A stretch of 64,000 nucleotides of DNA from Chitinimonas prasina (GTDB lineage: Bacteria; Pseudomonadota; Gammaproteobacteria; Burkholderiales; Chitinimonadaceae), in NCBI RefSeq assembly GCF_030160395.1, contig NZ_BSOG01000006.1:62001-126000 (forward strand), written 5' to 3'. A program made the position numbers and the translations under genes. The notes under the pieces were generated by a model. It ran no database searches. It had not been told where the DNA came from and saw nothing but the letters and a program-made list of their open reading frames with translations. This document shows positions 17,301-26,233 of this stretch, piece after piece (within the stretch, counting starts at the first letter, position 1; the number at the start of each line of letters is the position of its first letter).

Positions 17301-18048
17301 TGTGCAGGCGCAGCCGCGCAAGATCATCTCGGCGCCGACCTGGTCGGGGCTGGAGAGCGAAGAGGTCAGCTACAACGCAGGCTACACCAATGTGCATGAG
17401 CTGATTCCCTGGCGCACGCTGACGGGCCGGCAGCAGTTCTATCAGGATCACCGCTGGATGCTGGATTTCGGCGAGGGCTCCTGCGTATACAAGCCGGCCA
17501 TCGACACCAAGACCGTCAAGCCCATGCTGGGACGCCATTCGAATGGTGAACACGAACTGGTGCTGAACTGGATTACGCCACACCAGAAGTGGGGCATACA
17601 CAGCACCTATTCGGACAATCTACGCATGCTGACGCTGAGCCGTGGCGGCCCGCACGTCTGGATATCGGAGGCCGAAGCCAAGCAGGCTGGCATCGTCGAC
17701 AACGACTGGGTGGAAGTCTTCAACGTCAACGGCACCCTGACCGCCCGCGTGGTGGTGAGCCAGCGCGTACCGCAGGGCATGTGCCTGATGTACCACGCTC
17801 AGGAAAAGATCGTGAACGTGCCCGGCGCGGAAACCAGCGGCAAGCGTGGTGGTATCCATAACTCAGTTACTCGTACGGTGCTCAAGCCCACCCACATGAT
17901 AGGTGGCTATGCCCAGCAGGCTTATGGCTTCAACTACTACGGCACGGTAGGTAGCAATCGCGATGAGTTTGTCGTGCTGCGCAAGATGAAGAAAGTGGAG
18001 TGGCTGGAAGGGCCGCGCGTCGAGGACGAAGAAGGAGTCGCCAAATGA
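14311..18048 (+). CDS. narG: Respiratory nitrate reductase, alpha subunit
   Basis: Catalytic subunit of the membrane-bound nitrate reductase, reducing nitrate to nitrite at a molybdenum bis-MGD centre on the cytoplasmic face. 1245 aa, full length. The FS0 [4Fe-4S] ligands are H50, C54, C58 and C93, and the Mo ligand is D222 (in YDWYCDLPPAS), all at the same numbers as in E. coli NarG. The final ATGA overlaps narH by 4 nt. The cofactor genes moaA, mobB, moeA and moaD follow in the same cluster. Confidence 0.97.
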   Translation: MSHFLDRLKFMSRVKSTFSDGHGAVVDEDRKWEDGYRSRWQHDKIVRSTHGVNCTGSCSWKVYVKNGLITWETQQTDYPRTRPDLPNHEPRGCPRGASYSWYVYSAQRVKYPMIRGRLIEMWREARKTMDPIAAWESISQNPEKAKRYKSVRGQGGFVRADWDTATEIIAAANALTIKKYGPDRIVGFSPIPAMSMVSYAAGARYLSLLGGACLSFYDWYCDLPPASPQIWGEQTDVPESADWYNSTYLMVWGSNVPMTRTPDAHFYTEVRYKGTKTVAVSSDFGEMVKFGDIWLAPKQGTDAALAMAMGHVILKEFHLTGKSDYFSSYAKQYTDMPMLVMLKERNGCLVPDHFLRAAHLAGNHGEANNPEWKTLQIDARSGDVVVPNGTIGFRWGEGKVNDGEKVGRWNLEQKDGGSGREVDPLLSLIDQRDDVAGVGFPYFGGEHDELLVRNVPIKRIALADGTTVSVATVYDLQMANYGVDRGLGGGNVAASFDDDVPYTPAWQEKHTTVRRELVIQVAREFAQNAHDTHGKSMVIVGAALNHWYHMDMTYRGIINMLMMCGCVGQSGGGWAHYVGQEKLRPQFGWAPLAFASDWQRPPRQMNGTSFFYAHTSQWRHEKLHVDEILAPTADRAKYGRMSMIDLNAKSERMGWLPSTPQLQTNPLDVVAAAEAAGQDPVAYAAAQLKSGSLHMSCEDPDNPANFPRNMFVWRSNILGSSGKGHEYFLKYLLGTQNALFADEADAIRPSEVKFHEQAAEGKLDLLTVLDFRMSTTCLYGDIVLPTATWYEKDDLNTSDMHPFIHPLSEAVQPLWESKTDWEIYKLLAKKFSDIGGPYLGTRKDIVLTPLMHDTPGELGQPLEPKDWKHGECDLIPGKTAPNMTVVERNYADIYKKFTSIGPLLDKLGNGGKGINWDTKHEVHEIAGLTRTVTEPGVSQGRPRLDSAIDAAEMILTFAPETNGHVSVKAWDALSKITGRDHTHLAVGREHDKIRFRDVQAQPRKIISAPTWSGLESEEVSYNAGYTNVHELIPWRTLTGRQQFYQDHRWMLDFGEGSCVYKPAIDTKTVKPMLGRHSNGEHELVLNWITPHQKWGIHSTYSDNLRMLTLSRGGPHVWISEAEAKQAGIVDNDWVEVFNVNGTLTARVVVSQRVPQGMCLMYHAQEKIVNVPGAETSGKRGGIHNSVTRTVLKPTHMIGGYAQQAYGFNYYGTVGSNRDEFVVLRKMKKVEWLEGPRVEDEEGVAK

Positions 18049-19613
18049 AAATCCGCGCCCAAGTCGGCATGGTGTTGAATCTCGATAAATGTATCGGGTG
18101 CCATACCTGCTCCGTCACCTGCAAGAACGTCTGGACCAGTCGCGACGGGGTGGAATACGCCTGGTTCAACAATGTGGAAACCAAGCCTGGCATCGGCTAT
18201 CCCAAGGAATGGGAAAACCAGGCCAAATGGAATGGCGGCTGGAAGCGCAATACCGCAGGCAAGCTGGAACCTCGCCAGGGCGGCAAGCTCAAGATCTTGG
18301 CCAATCTGTTTGCCAACCCCAATCTGCCGGCGATAGATGACTACTATGAGCCCTTCACCTATGACTACGAGCACCTGCAAAAAGCCCCACTGAGCCAGAC
18401 GCCTCCGACCGCGAGGCCGGTGTCTGTCATCACCGGCAAGAAGATGGACAAGATACAGTGGGGGCCGAACTGGGAGGATGACCTGGGCGGCGAATTCAGC
18501 TCGCGCTCCAGGGACCAGTTGTTCGAAGGCCTGCAGAAGGAGATGTACTCGACTTTCGAGAGCACCTTCATGATGTACCTGCCGCGCTTGTGCGAGCACT
18601 GCCTGAATCCCACCTGTGTGGCATCGTGTCCGTCCGGCTCGATCTACAAGCGTGAGGATGACGGCATCGTGCTGGTGGATCAGGACAAGTGCCGAGGCTG
18701 GCGCATGTGCATCTCGGGCTGTCCGTACAAGAAGATCTATTACAACTGGCAGAGTGGCAAGGCAGAGAAGTGTACCTTCTGCTTCCCCCGGATCGAGGCA
18801 GGCCAGCCCACAGTCTGCTCGGAAACCTGCGTAGGCCGCATCCGCTATCTGGGTGTGCTGCTGTACGACGCCGATCTGATTGAACAGGCTGCCTCCACCC
18901 CCAATGAGCAGGATCTGTACGAGGAGCAGCTCAAGGTCTTCCTGGATCCCCACTCGCCCGCCGTGATTGCCGAAGCCCGCAAGCAGGGTATACCGGAAAG
19001 CTGGTTGGAAGCGGCCCGCAAATCGCCGGTTTACAAGATGGCCTGCGAATGGAAAGTGGCCTTTCCCCTGCATCCCGAGTACCGCACGCTGCCCATGGTC
19101 TGGTACATCCCACCACTGTCGCCCATACAAAGCGCGGCAGAGGCCGGCCGGATGCCGCACAAGACCCTGGGCGACAGCATCATTCCTGACGTGAAGAGCT
19201 TGCGCATACCGGTGCGTTACCTGGCTAATCTGCTGACGGCGGGCAAGGAAAAACCCATTGTGACGGCGCTTGACCGCATGATCGCCATGCGTGCCTACAA
19301 GCGTGGCGAGGTGGTGCATGGCAAGCAGGAGGTCAGCCTGTTGCAGCAAGTGGGGCTGGATGCGGCCACGGTGGAGGATATGTATCAGATCATGGCCATC
19401 GCCAACTACGAGGATCGCTTCGTGATTCCGACCAGCCACAAGGAAATGGTCGAGGATAGCTTCAACGACAAAGGTAGCTGTGGCTTTACCTTCGGCAATG
19501 GCTGCTCTGGTGGTACCTCGGAAGGCTCGCTGTTTGGCAAGAAGCCGCAGGGTAGCGTGATCTTTGTCGAGATGCCCAAGTCGCGCAAGAAGCCTGTGAC
19601 AACGGAGGAGTAA
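18045..19613 (+). CDS. narH: Respiratory nitrate reductase, beta subunit
   Basis: Iron-sulfur electron-transfer subunit linking NarI hemes to NarG. 522 aa. Four cysteine groups are visible in order: CIGCHTCSVTC, CEHCLNPTCVASCP, CRGWRMCISGCP (Trp replacing one Cys, the [3Fe-4S] site) and CTFC with a later CSETC. The start at 18045 overlaps the narG stop, giving translational coupling; an upstream in-frame start at 18000 would lie inside narG. Confidence 0.97.
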   Translation: MKIRAQVGMVLNLDKCIGCHTCSVTCKNVWTSRDGVEYAWFNNVETKPGIGYPKEWENQAKWNGGWKRNTAGKLEPRQGGKLKILANLFANPNLPAIDDYYEPFTYDYEHLQKAPLSQTPPTARPVSVITGKKMDKIQWGPNWEDDLGGEFSSRSRDQLFEGLQKEMYSTFESTFMMYLPRLCEHCLNPTCVASCPSGSIYKREDDGIVLVDQDKCRGWRMCISGCPYKKIYYNWQSGKAEKCTFCFPRIEAGQPTVCSETCVGRIRYLGVLLYDADLIEQAASTPNEQDLYEEQLKVFLDPHSPAVIAEARKQGIPESWLEAARKSPVYKMACEWKVAFPLHPEYRTLPMVWYIPPLSPIQSAAEAGRMPHKTLGDSIIPDVKSLRIPVRYLANLLTAGKEKPIVTALDRMIAMRAYKRGEVVHGKQEVSLLQQVGLDAATVEDMYQIMAIANYEDRFVIPTSHKEMVEDSFNDKGSCGFTFGNGCSGGTSEGSLFGKKPQGSVIFVEMPKSRKKPVTTEE

Positions 19614-19686
19614 ACGACAGGGGAGGCGTCGCAGCCTTCCGGGACGTTGTGCTGCGACACCATCCCCCGCGTTTCAGGAGTACACC

Positions 19687-20331
19687 ATGAGCCTATACCG
19701 CATTCTTTCCGCCCTGCTTACTTACCCTGAGCCGGACCTTATCGACGCCCTGATGGAAATCGACGACGCATTGGATGCGTATCCCGATGCCCAGGAAGCA
19801 CTTGCCGAGCTGACGGATTTCCTCAAGCAGCATGATCTGATCGCGTTGCAGGAGAACTATGTCGCCACCTTTGACCGCAACCCTGCTCACTCACTGCACC
19901 TGTTTGAGCATGTGCATGGCGAAAGCCGCGATCGTGGTCAGGCCATGGTCGATCTGCTGCACGAGTATCAGCAGCACGGCTTTGAGCCCGATGCGGCTGA
20001 ACTGCCCGACCATGTGCCGCTGTTTCTTGAGTATCTGAGCCTGGTGAGCCCAGCGCAGGCAGAAGCCCTGCTGGGTGATGCGATACATGTGCTGGCCGCC
20101 ATAGGCCGCCGCCTGGGTCGCAACGAAAGCCCCTATGCCGCTGTCTTTGCGGTGCTGTGCACCCTGACGGCCGTGGTGCCGCTGGAGCAGACCGACCCGC
20201 CGGTGCGGGACATGGACGAGGCCATGGAAACCTTTGGTCCGGGCGTAGATGGTGTCGAGCCACTACTCAAGCCCACGTTGAGCGGCACCCACACCGTGCA
20301 GTTCTACCCGCGCGCGGCAAGCGCACATTGA
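19687..20331 (+). CDS. narJ: Nitrate reductase assembly chaperone
   Basis: TorD/NarJ-family chaperone that binds apo-NarGH and allows Mo cofactor insertion before membrane attachment; not part of the final enzyme. 214 aa, acidic and helical, beginning MSLYRILSALLTYPEPDLID, a typical NarJ start. CAGGAG lies 8 nt before the ATG. Located in the usual place between narH and narI. Confidence 0.93.
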   Translation: MSLYRILSALLTYPEPDLIDALMEIDDALDAYPDAQEALAELTDFLKQHDLIALQENYVATFDRNPAHSLHLFEHVHGESRDRGQAMVDLLHEYQQHGFEPDAAELPDHVPLFLEYLSLVSPAQAEALLGDAIHVLAAIGRRLGRNESPYAAVFAVLCTLTAVVPLEQTDPPVRDMDEAMETFGPGVDGVEPLLKPTLSGTHTVQFYPRAASAH

Positions 20332-20350
20332 ATCCACCGGGAGCACCATC

Positions 20351-21034
20351 ATGAGCTACCTGCACCAATTCGTATTCGGCATCTACCCTTACATTGCTTT
20401 CGCCATCTTTATCCTGGGTAGCCTGGCCCGCTTCGAGCGAGAGCAATACACCTGGAAGAGCGACAGCTCACAAGTGCTGCATCGTGGCAATCTGCGACTG
20501 GGCAATATCCTGTTTCACCTGGGCATCATTGGGCTGTTCTTTGGCCATCTGGTCGGCCTGCTGACACCGGTAGCGGTGTGGGACGCACTGGGGGTAACGC
20601 ATGGCTTCAAGCAGGCATTCGCCATGGCGGCCGGGGGTGTCATGGGTGGCCTGTGCCTGTCGGGCCTGCTCATACTGTTGCATCGCCGCCTGAGCGATCC
20701 GCGCATCCGTGCCGTCACCAAGCCTGGCGACAAGGTGTTGCTGCTCTGGATACTGGTCACCTTGCTGCTGGGTTTGTCCACCATCTTCGTCTCGGCCCAG
20801 CATATGGATGGACATGAGATGGTCTTGCTGATGACCTGGGCGCAGCACATTGTGACCTTCAAGGGAGACGCCGCTGCCTTTATCGTTGGTGCCCATCTCT
20901 TGTTCAAGCTGCATCTGTTCATGGGCATGACCTTGTTTGTCATCTTCCCCTTCACCCGGCTGGTGCATGTCTGGAGTGGCTTTGCCTCGGTGACCTACCT
21001 GGGCCGTGCTTGGCAGCTGGTTCGCCCACGCTGA
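20351..21034 (+). CDS. narI: Respiratory nitrate reductase, gamma subunit (cytochrome b)
   Basis: Membrane diheme cytochrome b that oxidises quinol on the periplasmic side and passes electrons to NarH. 227 aa, five membrane helices. Heme ligands are H56 and H66 in helix 2 (FHLGIIGLFFGH) and H188 and H206 in helix 5, matching E. coli H56, H66, H187 and H205. It follows narJ by 19 nt in the operon. Confidence 0.96.
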   Translation: MSYLHQFVFGIYPYIAFAIFILGSLARFEREQYTWKSDSSQVLHRGNLRLGNILFHLGIIGLFFGHLVGLLTPVAVWDALGVTHGFKQAFAMAAGGVMGGLCLSGLLILLHRRLSDPRIRAVTKPGDKVLLLWILVTLLLGLSTIFVSAQHMDGHEMVLLMTWAQHIVTFKGDAAAFIVGAHLLFKLHLFMGMTLFVIFPFTRLVHVWSGFASVTYLGRAWQLVRPR

Positions 21035-21102
21035 TCGCCTTAGAACAGGTTCTTAGCTTGCGCTTGGCCCGGCCGGGCGCCTTACCGTACCAGGAGGCCA
21101 AT

Positions 21103-21849
21103 ATGGCTGTTGTGGTGAATGGCGTAGAACTGAGTGACGCCGATATGGAACAGGAACTGCCGCTGCACGGCGATGCCCCCAACCCCATGCAGCGCGCCAT
21201 GACGGCACTGGTGCTGCGGCGGGTGCTGCTGGATGAAGCCAGGCGGCTGGGTTTGCCATCTGCCGATGAGGAGGCTGCCATCGATGCACTGTTGGCAAGT
21301 GAGGTGCAAGTGCCTACGCCGGACGAGGCCAGTTGTCGCCGCCACTACCAGCAATACCCCCAGCGCTTTACCGTGGGTGAGCTGGTCGAGGTCGACCATA
21401 TCCTCTTTCAAGTCACACCCAGGGTGCCGCTGGAGGCATTGCGCGGCCTGGGGGAGCAGACACTAGCTGAGTTGCTGGCTGAACCGGCTTTGTTTGCCGA
21501 GCGTGCCCGTACCTTGTCCAACTGCCCCTCAGGCGAGGTAGGCGGCAACCTCGGGCAACTGAGCCGTGGCGATACGGTGCCGGAATTCGAGCGTGTCGTG
21601 TTTGCCATGTCGCCGGGCAGCATCCTACCGCGCCTGCTGGAAACCCGCTTTGGCTTGCATATCGTGCGGGTGGCGCGACGGGTAGAAGGCCGTCTGCTGC
21701 CCTATGAACAGGTTGCCGAGCAGATTGCCGCCGCCCTGCATACTGCCAGCCAGGACGCCGCCTGGCGCCAATACCTGCAACTGCTGGTCGGCCGCGCCCG
21801 GATAGAAGGCATTACGCTGGAAGGCGCCGACAGCCCGCTGGTGCAATGA
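21103..21849 (+). CDS. Peptidylprolyl isomerase of the PpiC/NifM type
   Basis: Parvulin-like foldase, 248 aa. The N-terminal half is a helical chaperone-like region; residues about 120-215 form the parvulin domain (VDHILFQVTPRVPLEALRGL, then a GGNLGQLSRGDTVPEFE stretch and FGLHIVRV). There is no signal peptide, so it is probably cytoplasmic. The ATG at 21103 has AGGAGG upstream and was preferred to an in-frame start inside narI. A ppiC gene after narI is common in Pseudomonas-type nar operons; it presumably helps fold NarGH. Confidence 0.85.
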   Translation: MAVVVNGVELSDADMEQELPLHGDAPNPMQRAMTALVLRRVLLDEARRLGLPSADEEAAIDALLASEVQVPTPDEASCRRHYQQYPQRFTVGELVEVDHILFQVTPRVPLEALRGLGEQTLAELLAEPALFAERARTLSNCPSGEVGGNLGQLSRGDTVPEFERVVFAMSPGSILPRLLETRFGLHIVRVARRVEGRLLPYEQVAEQIAAALHTASQDAAWRQYLQLLVGRARIEGITLEGADSPLVQ

Positions 21850-21883
21850 GCGCCGTGAAGATCACGCCACCCAGGAAATCGAT

Positions 21884-22294
21884 ATGTCCTTGCCCATCAA
21901 CTCGTTTTCGGATTTTCTCCTTGCTGCCAAGCAGCAAGATCAACCGCAACGCTTGTTGTTTGTCTTTGCCAGGGCCGAGTTGCCAGAGCACGCCAGTCTG
22001 GAGGAGCGCGCCCGCTTTGACGCGGGGCAGGGCGGTACGCTGGCGCCCTTGATGTGTGTCGACAAGCTGCCTGAGGAAATCGGCGACTTTGTCCAGTTGC
22101 GTACCGAGTCTGAACAGATGGGGCCATCGTGGCAGCTGCTGTTTGCTGCCAGCCTGGCTGGTCGTGGCGGCAAGGCGCCGGGCAGCGCTGAGGCCGAACC
22201 CCATCTGAATCGCATGATAGAAGCGATCAAACAAGGCAGGGTGCAGCAGCTGCTGGCATTTGACCGCCAAGGCGAACCTCAACGCCTGTATTGA
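21884..22294 (+). CDS. Conserved nar-cluster protein, function unknown
   Basis: 136 aa, soluble. Begins MSLPINSFSDFLLAAKQQDQ and contains PLMCVDKLPEEIGDF. I recognise it as a small family that sits in betaproteobacterial and pseudomonad nar operons and is often labelled ribonucleotide reductase subunit alpha in databases, although it has no visible reductase motif. AGGAAA lies 8 nt before the start. It lies between ppiC and moaA. Probably an accessory of nitrate reductase maturation, by location only. Confidence 0.75.
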   Translation: MSLPINSFSDFLLAAKQQDQPQRLLFVFARAELPEHASLEERARFDAGQGGTLAPLMCVDKLPEEIGDFVQLRTESEQMGPSWQLLFAASLAGRGGKAPGSAEAEPHLNRMIEAIKQGRVQQLLAFDRQGEPQRLY

Positions 22295-22498
22295 TGGGTG
22301 CCTCAAGGCTAGGCTGGCTTGCCAGCCTGCTGGTGCGCGCGCCACCGGTCGGTTCTGCCTGCGGCTACCTCTACCCGGCCGCGCTGCCGTGTTTTTTCCG
22401 TGCTGGGGCGCTTCGCCAGAATGACTAGTCCCAACAGCGAATAGCGATGCCGCCGCAGGCTGCGCACAATGGTGGCCAGACTCCCTCGGGCTGTTGCC

Positions 22499-23497
22499 AT
22501 GATTACTCCCACTGCCGCACCCGTATTGATCGACCCCTACCATCGCCGCATCGACTACCTGCGTGTATCGGTGACCGATCGGTGCGATCTGCGCTGTACC
22601 TACTGCCTGCCCAAGGGCTTTAAAGGCTTTGAGGAGCCTGCCAACTGGCTGACTCACCAGGAAATGAGCCGACTGGTTGGCCTGTTCGTGCAACTGGGCG
22701 TACGCAAGGTGAGATTGACCGGTGGCGAGCCCTTGCTGCGTCGCGGGATTGCCACCCTGGCGGGGCAGATAGCCGGCCTGCCCGGTCTGCAGGATCTATC
22801 ACTGTCCAGCAACGGTACCCAGCTGGCCCAGCATGCAACCGCCTTGCGTGCGGCAGGTGTGCGGCGCCTGAATATCAGCCTCGATACCCTGGATGAAAGC
22901 TGTTTTGCCAGGATAACCGGGCGCGACTGCCTAGTTGATGTGCTGCAGGGCCTGTCTGTGGCCAAGGCGGCCGGCTTTGCACCGATCAAGCTCAATATGG
23001 TGGTGCAGGCGGGGGTGAATGAAGCCGAAGTGGAGCGCATGGTGGATTTCTCCATTGAGCACGGTTTTATCCTGCGCCTGATCGAAGCCATGCCCATAGG
23101 CGACACCGGCAGGCAGACTGGCGTGGTCGATCTGACGGCGTTGGGGCTGCGGCTGGCTGAGCGCTTTGGCTTGATACCCGAGGTAAAAGGCCAGGGGGCT
23201 GGGCCTGCGCGTTACTGGACGACTGCCGATGGTGAGATGAGCCTGGGTGTCATCACGCCCATGTCGCAGCATTTTTGCGCCGCATGTAACCGCGTCCGGC
23301 TTGGGGTGGATGGCACCCTGTATCTTTGCCTGGGCCAGGAAGACAAGGTGGCGCTGGGGCAGCAGTTGCGTGCAGGTGCCAGTGATGTGGAGCTGAGTGC
23401 CGCCATCGTGGCAGCCATCGCCGCCAAGCCAGAGCGGCATGAGTTCACTACCCAGCCCACCAAAATTGTTCGTTTCATGTCCCAGACTGGGGGCTGA
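22499..23497 (+). CDS. moaA: GTP 3',8-cyclase (molybdenum cofactor step 1)
   Basis: Radical SAM enzyme converting GTP to 3',8-cyclo-dihydroGTP, the first step of molybdopterin synthesis. 332 aa. The N-terminal SAM cluster is C29-x3-C33-x2-C36 (CDLRCTYC); the C-terminal cluster cysteines appear as CAACNRVRLGVDGTLYLC, and the chain ends in the functionally important GG. I chose the ATG at 22499 because family homology starts just after it; an in-frame ATG 30 nt earlier is possible. Neither has a good ribosome site. Confidence 0.92.
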   Translation: MITPTAAPVLIDPYHRRIDYLRVSVTDRCDLRCTYCLPKGFKGFEEPANWLTHQEMSRLVGLFVQLGVRKVRLTGGEPLLRRGIATLAGQIAGLPGLQDLSLSSNGTQLAQHATALRAAGVRRLNISLDTLDESCFARITGRDCLVDVLQGLSVAKAAGFAPIKLNMVVQAGVNEAEVERMVDFSIEHGFILRLIEAMPIGDTGRQTGVVDLTALGLRLAERFGLIPEVKGQGAGPARYWTTADGEMSLGVITPMSQHFCAACNRVRLGVDGTLYLCLGQEDKVALGQQLRAGASDVELSAAIVAAIAAKPERHEFTTQPTKIVRFMSQTGG

Positions 23498-23498
23498 G

Positions 23499-24158
23499 AT
23501 GCATGACCTTGAACGCTTCATCGATGGTTTTCAGCGCTTTCAGCTGCACTACTTCGAACAGACGCCAGCCCTGTACCGCGATCTGCGCGAGGGTCAGCAC
23601 CCCAATACACTGCTGATAGGCTGCTGCGACTCCCGGGTCGATCCTGCCTTGCTGCTAGGGTGCGATCCCGGCGATATCTTTACCGTACGCAATGTCGCCA
23701 ATCTGGTGCCGCCCTGCAACCATGGACTGAGCCACCAGGGGGTGGCAGCCGCCATTCAGTTCGCTGTAGATCAACTGCGGGTGGCACGCATCATCATCCT
23801 GGGCCACGCTCAGTGCGGCGGCATCCGCGCCCTGGTGGAGCAGCGTTTCCCGGTTGATGGCGAGACCGACTTCATCGGCCGCTGGGTGCGTATTGCCGAG
23901 CCGGCCAGGGCCAGGGTGGCGCAGCAGCTACCCATGGCCACAGCGGCCGAACGGCAGCGGGCGTGCGAATTGGCGGCCATCCTGGTTTCGCTACGGAATC
24001 TTGAATCCTTCCCTTGGGTGCAGCAACGGCTGGCCCAGGGCGACATCACCTTGCATGGCTGGTACTTCGATCTGGATGCAGGCGCATTGCTGGCCTACTC
24101 ACCGCGTGCCGATGCCTTTCTGCCGCTGGTGTGCCCACTGGTTCCGGAGGATGCATGA
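23499..24158 (+). CDS. Beta-class carbonic anhydrase
   Basis: Interconverts CO2 and bicarbonate in the cytoplasm. 219 aa. Zinc ligands and dyad are visible: C42-x-D44-S-R, then H103 and C106 in GHAQCGG. The start overlaps the moaA/CA junction by design: the moaA TGA ends at 23497 and the ATG is at 23499; the gene ends in ATGA shared with mobB. A carbonic anhydrase inside a molybdenum cofactor run is unusual; its role there is unclear, perhaps pH or CO2 balance during anaerobic growth. Confidence 0.88.
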   Translation: MHDLERFIDGFQRFQLHYFEQTPALYRDLREGQHPNTLLIGCCDSRVDPALLLGCDPGDIFTVRNVANLVPPCNHGLSHQGVAAAIQFAVDQLRVARIIILGHAQCGGIRALVEQRFPVDGETDFIGRWVRIAEPARARVAQQLPMATAAERQRACELAAILVSLRNLESFPWVQQRLAQGDITLHGWYFDLDAGALLAYSPRADAFLPLVCPLVPEDA

Positions 24159-24655
24159 GTCGGGTATTTGGCCTGATAGGCCGCTCTGGCAGCGGCAAGA
24201 CCAGCCTGATCGAAGCCCTGCTGCCGTGCTTCGCGGCACAGGGCTTGCGCGTCAACGTCATCAAGCACAGCCACCACGATGTGCAACTGGAGCCGCCCAG
24301 CAAGGACAGCGCACGATTCCGCTCAGCCGGTGCTGCCGAGGTGCTACTGGCTACGCCCTATCGCTTCGCCATTTTCCATGAGCTGCATGATGCGCCGGAG
24401 CCGGGCCTGGATGCGCAACTGGCGCGGCTGGCCCCTGCTGACCTGACCCTGGTCGAGGGATACAAGCGGTTTGCCATACCGCGGTTGGAAGTCTACCGGC
24501 CGGCACTGGGGCTGGTGCCCCTTTACCCGGAGCTGCCTGAGCTATTGGCAGTTGCCAGTGATCAGGCCATAGACACTACCTTGCCCGTGCTCGATCTCAA
24601 CCAGCCCGCCTTCATTGCGGCGTTCATTCTGGAAAGTCTGCAATCACATGCATAG
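24155..24655 (+). CDS. mobB: Molybdopterin-guanine dinucleotide biosynthesis adaptor
   Basis: GTP-binding adaptor that assists MobA in forming the guanine dinucleotide cofactor used by NarG. 166 aa. Walker A at residues 10-17 (GRSGSGKT), followed by the family's VIKHSHHD segment. Overlaps the carbonic anhydrase stop by 4 nt and moeA by 8 nt, so translation is coupled. MobA is not in the window. Confidence 0.9.
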   Translation: MSRVFGLIGRSGSGKTSLIEALLPCFAAQGLRVNVIKHSHHDVQLEPPSKDSARFRSAGAAEVLLATPYRFAIFHELHDAPEPGLDAQLARLAPADLTLVEGYKRFAIPRLEVYRPALGLVPLYPELPELLAVASDQAIDTTLPVLDLNQPAFIAAFILESLQSHA

Positions 24656-25853
24656 CCTAGAGGACATACAACACTTCCTGGCCAGCCATCCGGTAGCGAC
24701 CCCAGGTACGGAGCAGGTGGCCCTGCATCTGGCGGCTGGTCGCGTCAGCACCCAGACCATCAAGGCCGCGCATGAATTGCCGGACTTTGACAATAGCGCC
24801 ATGGATGGCTACGCCATTGCCATGCGCCCCGAGCAACCATTGGGGCCATTCCGCCTGGTGGGGTACGCGGCTGCGGGGGCGGGCGAGCGCTTGCAGATTG
24901 CTGCTGGCGAGTCGGTACGTGTCCTGACGGGGGCACCGCTGCCCTTGGGCTGCCAGGGTGTGGTGCCGCAGGAGCAGGTAAAAGTGGAGGGGGATCAGGT
25001 GCACCTGGACTCGCCCCTTTGCTATGGCGCACATATGCGCCTGCGGGGCAGTGAGCTGAGCGCCGGTAGCGTGCTGCTGTATCGCGGCGAACGCCTACGT
25101 CCCTTGCAGGTGGGGCTGCTGGCCACGCAGGGGCATGCGGCGCTGGAGGTGTATCGCCGACCGGTGATAGGCGTACTGTCTACGGGTAGCGAGTTGCAGG
25201 CGTTGGGCCAGCCCTTGGCGCCAGGCCAGATATACGATGCCAACCGGCCGCAGTTGTTGGCGCTTGCTGCCAGAGCCGGTGCCGAGGTGCTTGATCTTGG
25301 CTGGGTGCCTGATGACCTGGAAGTAACCAGGGAGCGGCTGCAGGCTGCAGCTGGCCAGTGCGACATCATAATCAGCTCGGGCGGTGCGTCTGTCGGTGAG
25401 GCAGACCATGTGCGTACGGCAGTGGAGGCATTGGGCGCCATCAGTCATTGGCAGGTCGCCATCAAGCCCGGCAAGCCATTTGCCTTCGGGCATGTCCAGG
25501 GTAAGCCGTTTCTGGGGCTGCCAGGCAACCCGGTGGCGGCGGCCATCACTTTTCTGCTGCTGGCCCGTCCTTTTATACAGCGGGCCTGCGGCGAGACCAT
25601 GCGTAGCCGCTTGCCCTGCTACCTGCCCCTGGCGGAATCAGTGGAAAACATGGCGTCACGCCGGCAATTTCTGCGTGCCAGGCTGCTGGAGCAGGAAGGG
25701 CAGCGTTGTGTGCAGGCCTATGAGCAACAAGGGTCGGCGGCGCTGGCTTCGCTGGCAGAGGCGGATGTATTGCTGGAAATCCCTGAGCGTACCCGGCTGG
25801 CTGCGGGCATGCGCGTACGTTGTCACCACCTGTTTGAACTGGCTTACGCCTGA
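24648..25853 (+). CDS. moeA: Molybdopterin molybdenumtransferase
   Basis: Inserts molybdate into adenylylated molybdopterin. 401 aa. Typical N-terminal MoeA signature ([17 protein letters not shown]), the MoCF central domain with STGSEL and the [12 protein letters not shown] motif, and the C-terminal barrel domain. The start overlaps mobB. One of four cofactor genes travelling with narGHJI. Confidence 0.93.
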   Translation: MHSLEDIQHFLASHPVATPGTEQVALHLAAGRVSTQTIKAAHELPDFDNSAMDGYAIAMRPEQPLGPFRLVGYAAAGAGERLQIAAGESVRVLTGAPLPLGCQGVVPQEQVKVEGDQVHLDSPLCYGAHMRLRGSELSAGSVLLYRGERLRPLQVGLLATQGHAALEVYRRPVIGVLSTGSELQALGQPLAPGQIYDANRPQLLALAARAGAEVLDLGWVPDDLEVTRERLQAAAGQCDIIISSGGASVGEADHVRTAVEALGAISHWQVAIKPGKPFAFGHVQGKPFLGLPGNPVAAAITFLLLARPFIQRACGETMRSRLPCYLPLAESVENMASRRQFLRARLLEQEGQRCVQAYEQQGSAALASLAEADVLLEIPERTRLAAGMRVRCHHLFELAYA

Positions 25854-25863
25854 TGACCCTATC

Positions 25864-26121
25864 ATGACCATACAACTACTGTACTTTGCCCGTTTGCGCG
25901 AGGTATTGGGCTGCGATGGCGAGCGCCTTGCAGTGCCGGCTACGTCATGGGATGTGGCTGGCCTGCTGGCGCACCTACGCAGCCGTGGCGGCGCCTGGGC
26001 GGTCGAGCTGGCGGTCAATAAAGTGTTCCGGGTGGCTGTCAACCAGGAGCTTGCCGGGCAGGATACACACATACCCCCCGGCGCCGAAGTGGCGATTTTT
26101 CCGCCAGTGACGGGTGGGTGA
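25864..26121 (+). CDS. moaD: Molybdopterin synthase sulfur carrier subunit
   Basis: Ubiquitin-like sulfur carrier that, with MoaE, converts precursor Z to molybdopterin. 85 aa, beginning MTIQLLYFARLREVLGCDGE and ending in VTGG, the double-glycine tail that becomes thiocarboxylated. It begins 10 nt after moeA. No moaE follows; the partner must come from elsewhere in the genome. Confidence 0.92.
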   Translation: MTIQLLYFARLREVLGCDGERLAVPATSWDVAGLLAHLRSRGGAWAVELAVNKVFRVAVNQELAGQDTHIPPGAEVAIFPPVTGG

Positions 26122-26233
26122 ATGGCCTGCATATTCATGCGGCCGAGCACAGCGGGCCGCGACGAGGCCAAAGGACTTTGAACAGACTCTAGGGCATCGC
26201 CACCCACCAGTGGCTTGAGTTCACGGCAGGTTC

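Noticed and set aside
17937-19439. 500-codon frame antisense to narH
   Set aside because: Same reason: mirror of a strongly coding frame with complete Fe-S motifs.
22309-22512. Minus-strand 67-codon frame before moaA
   Set aside because: Overlaps the moaA start, basic low-complexity composition, no ribosome site.
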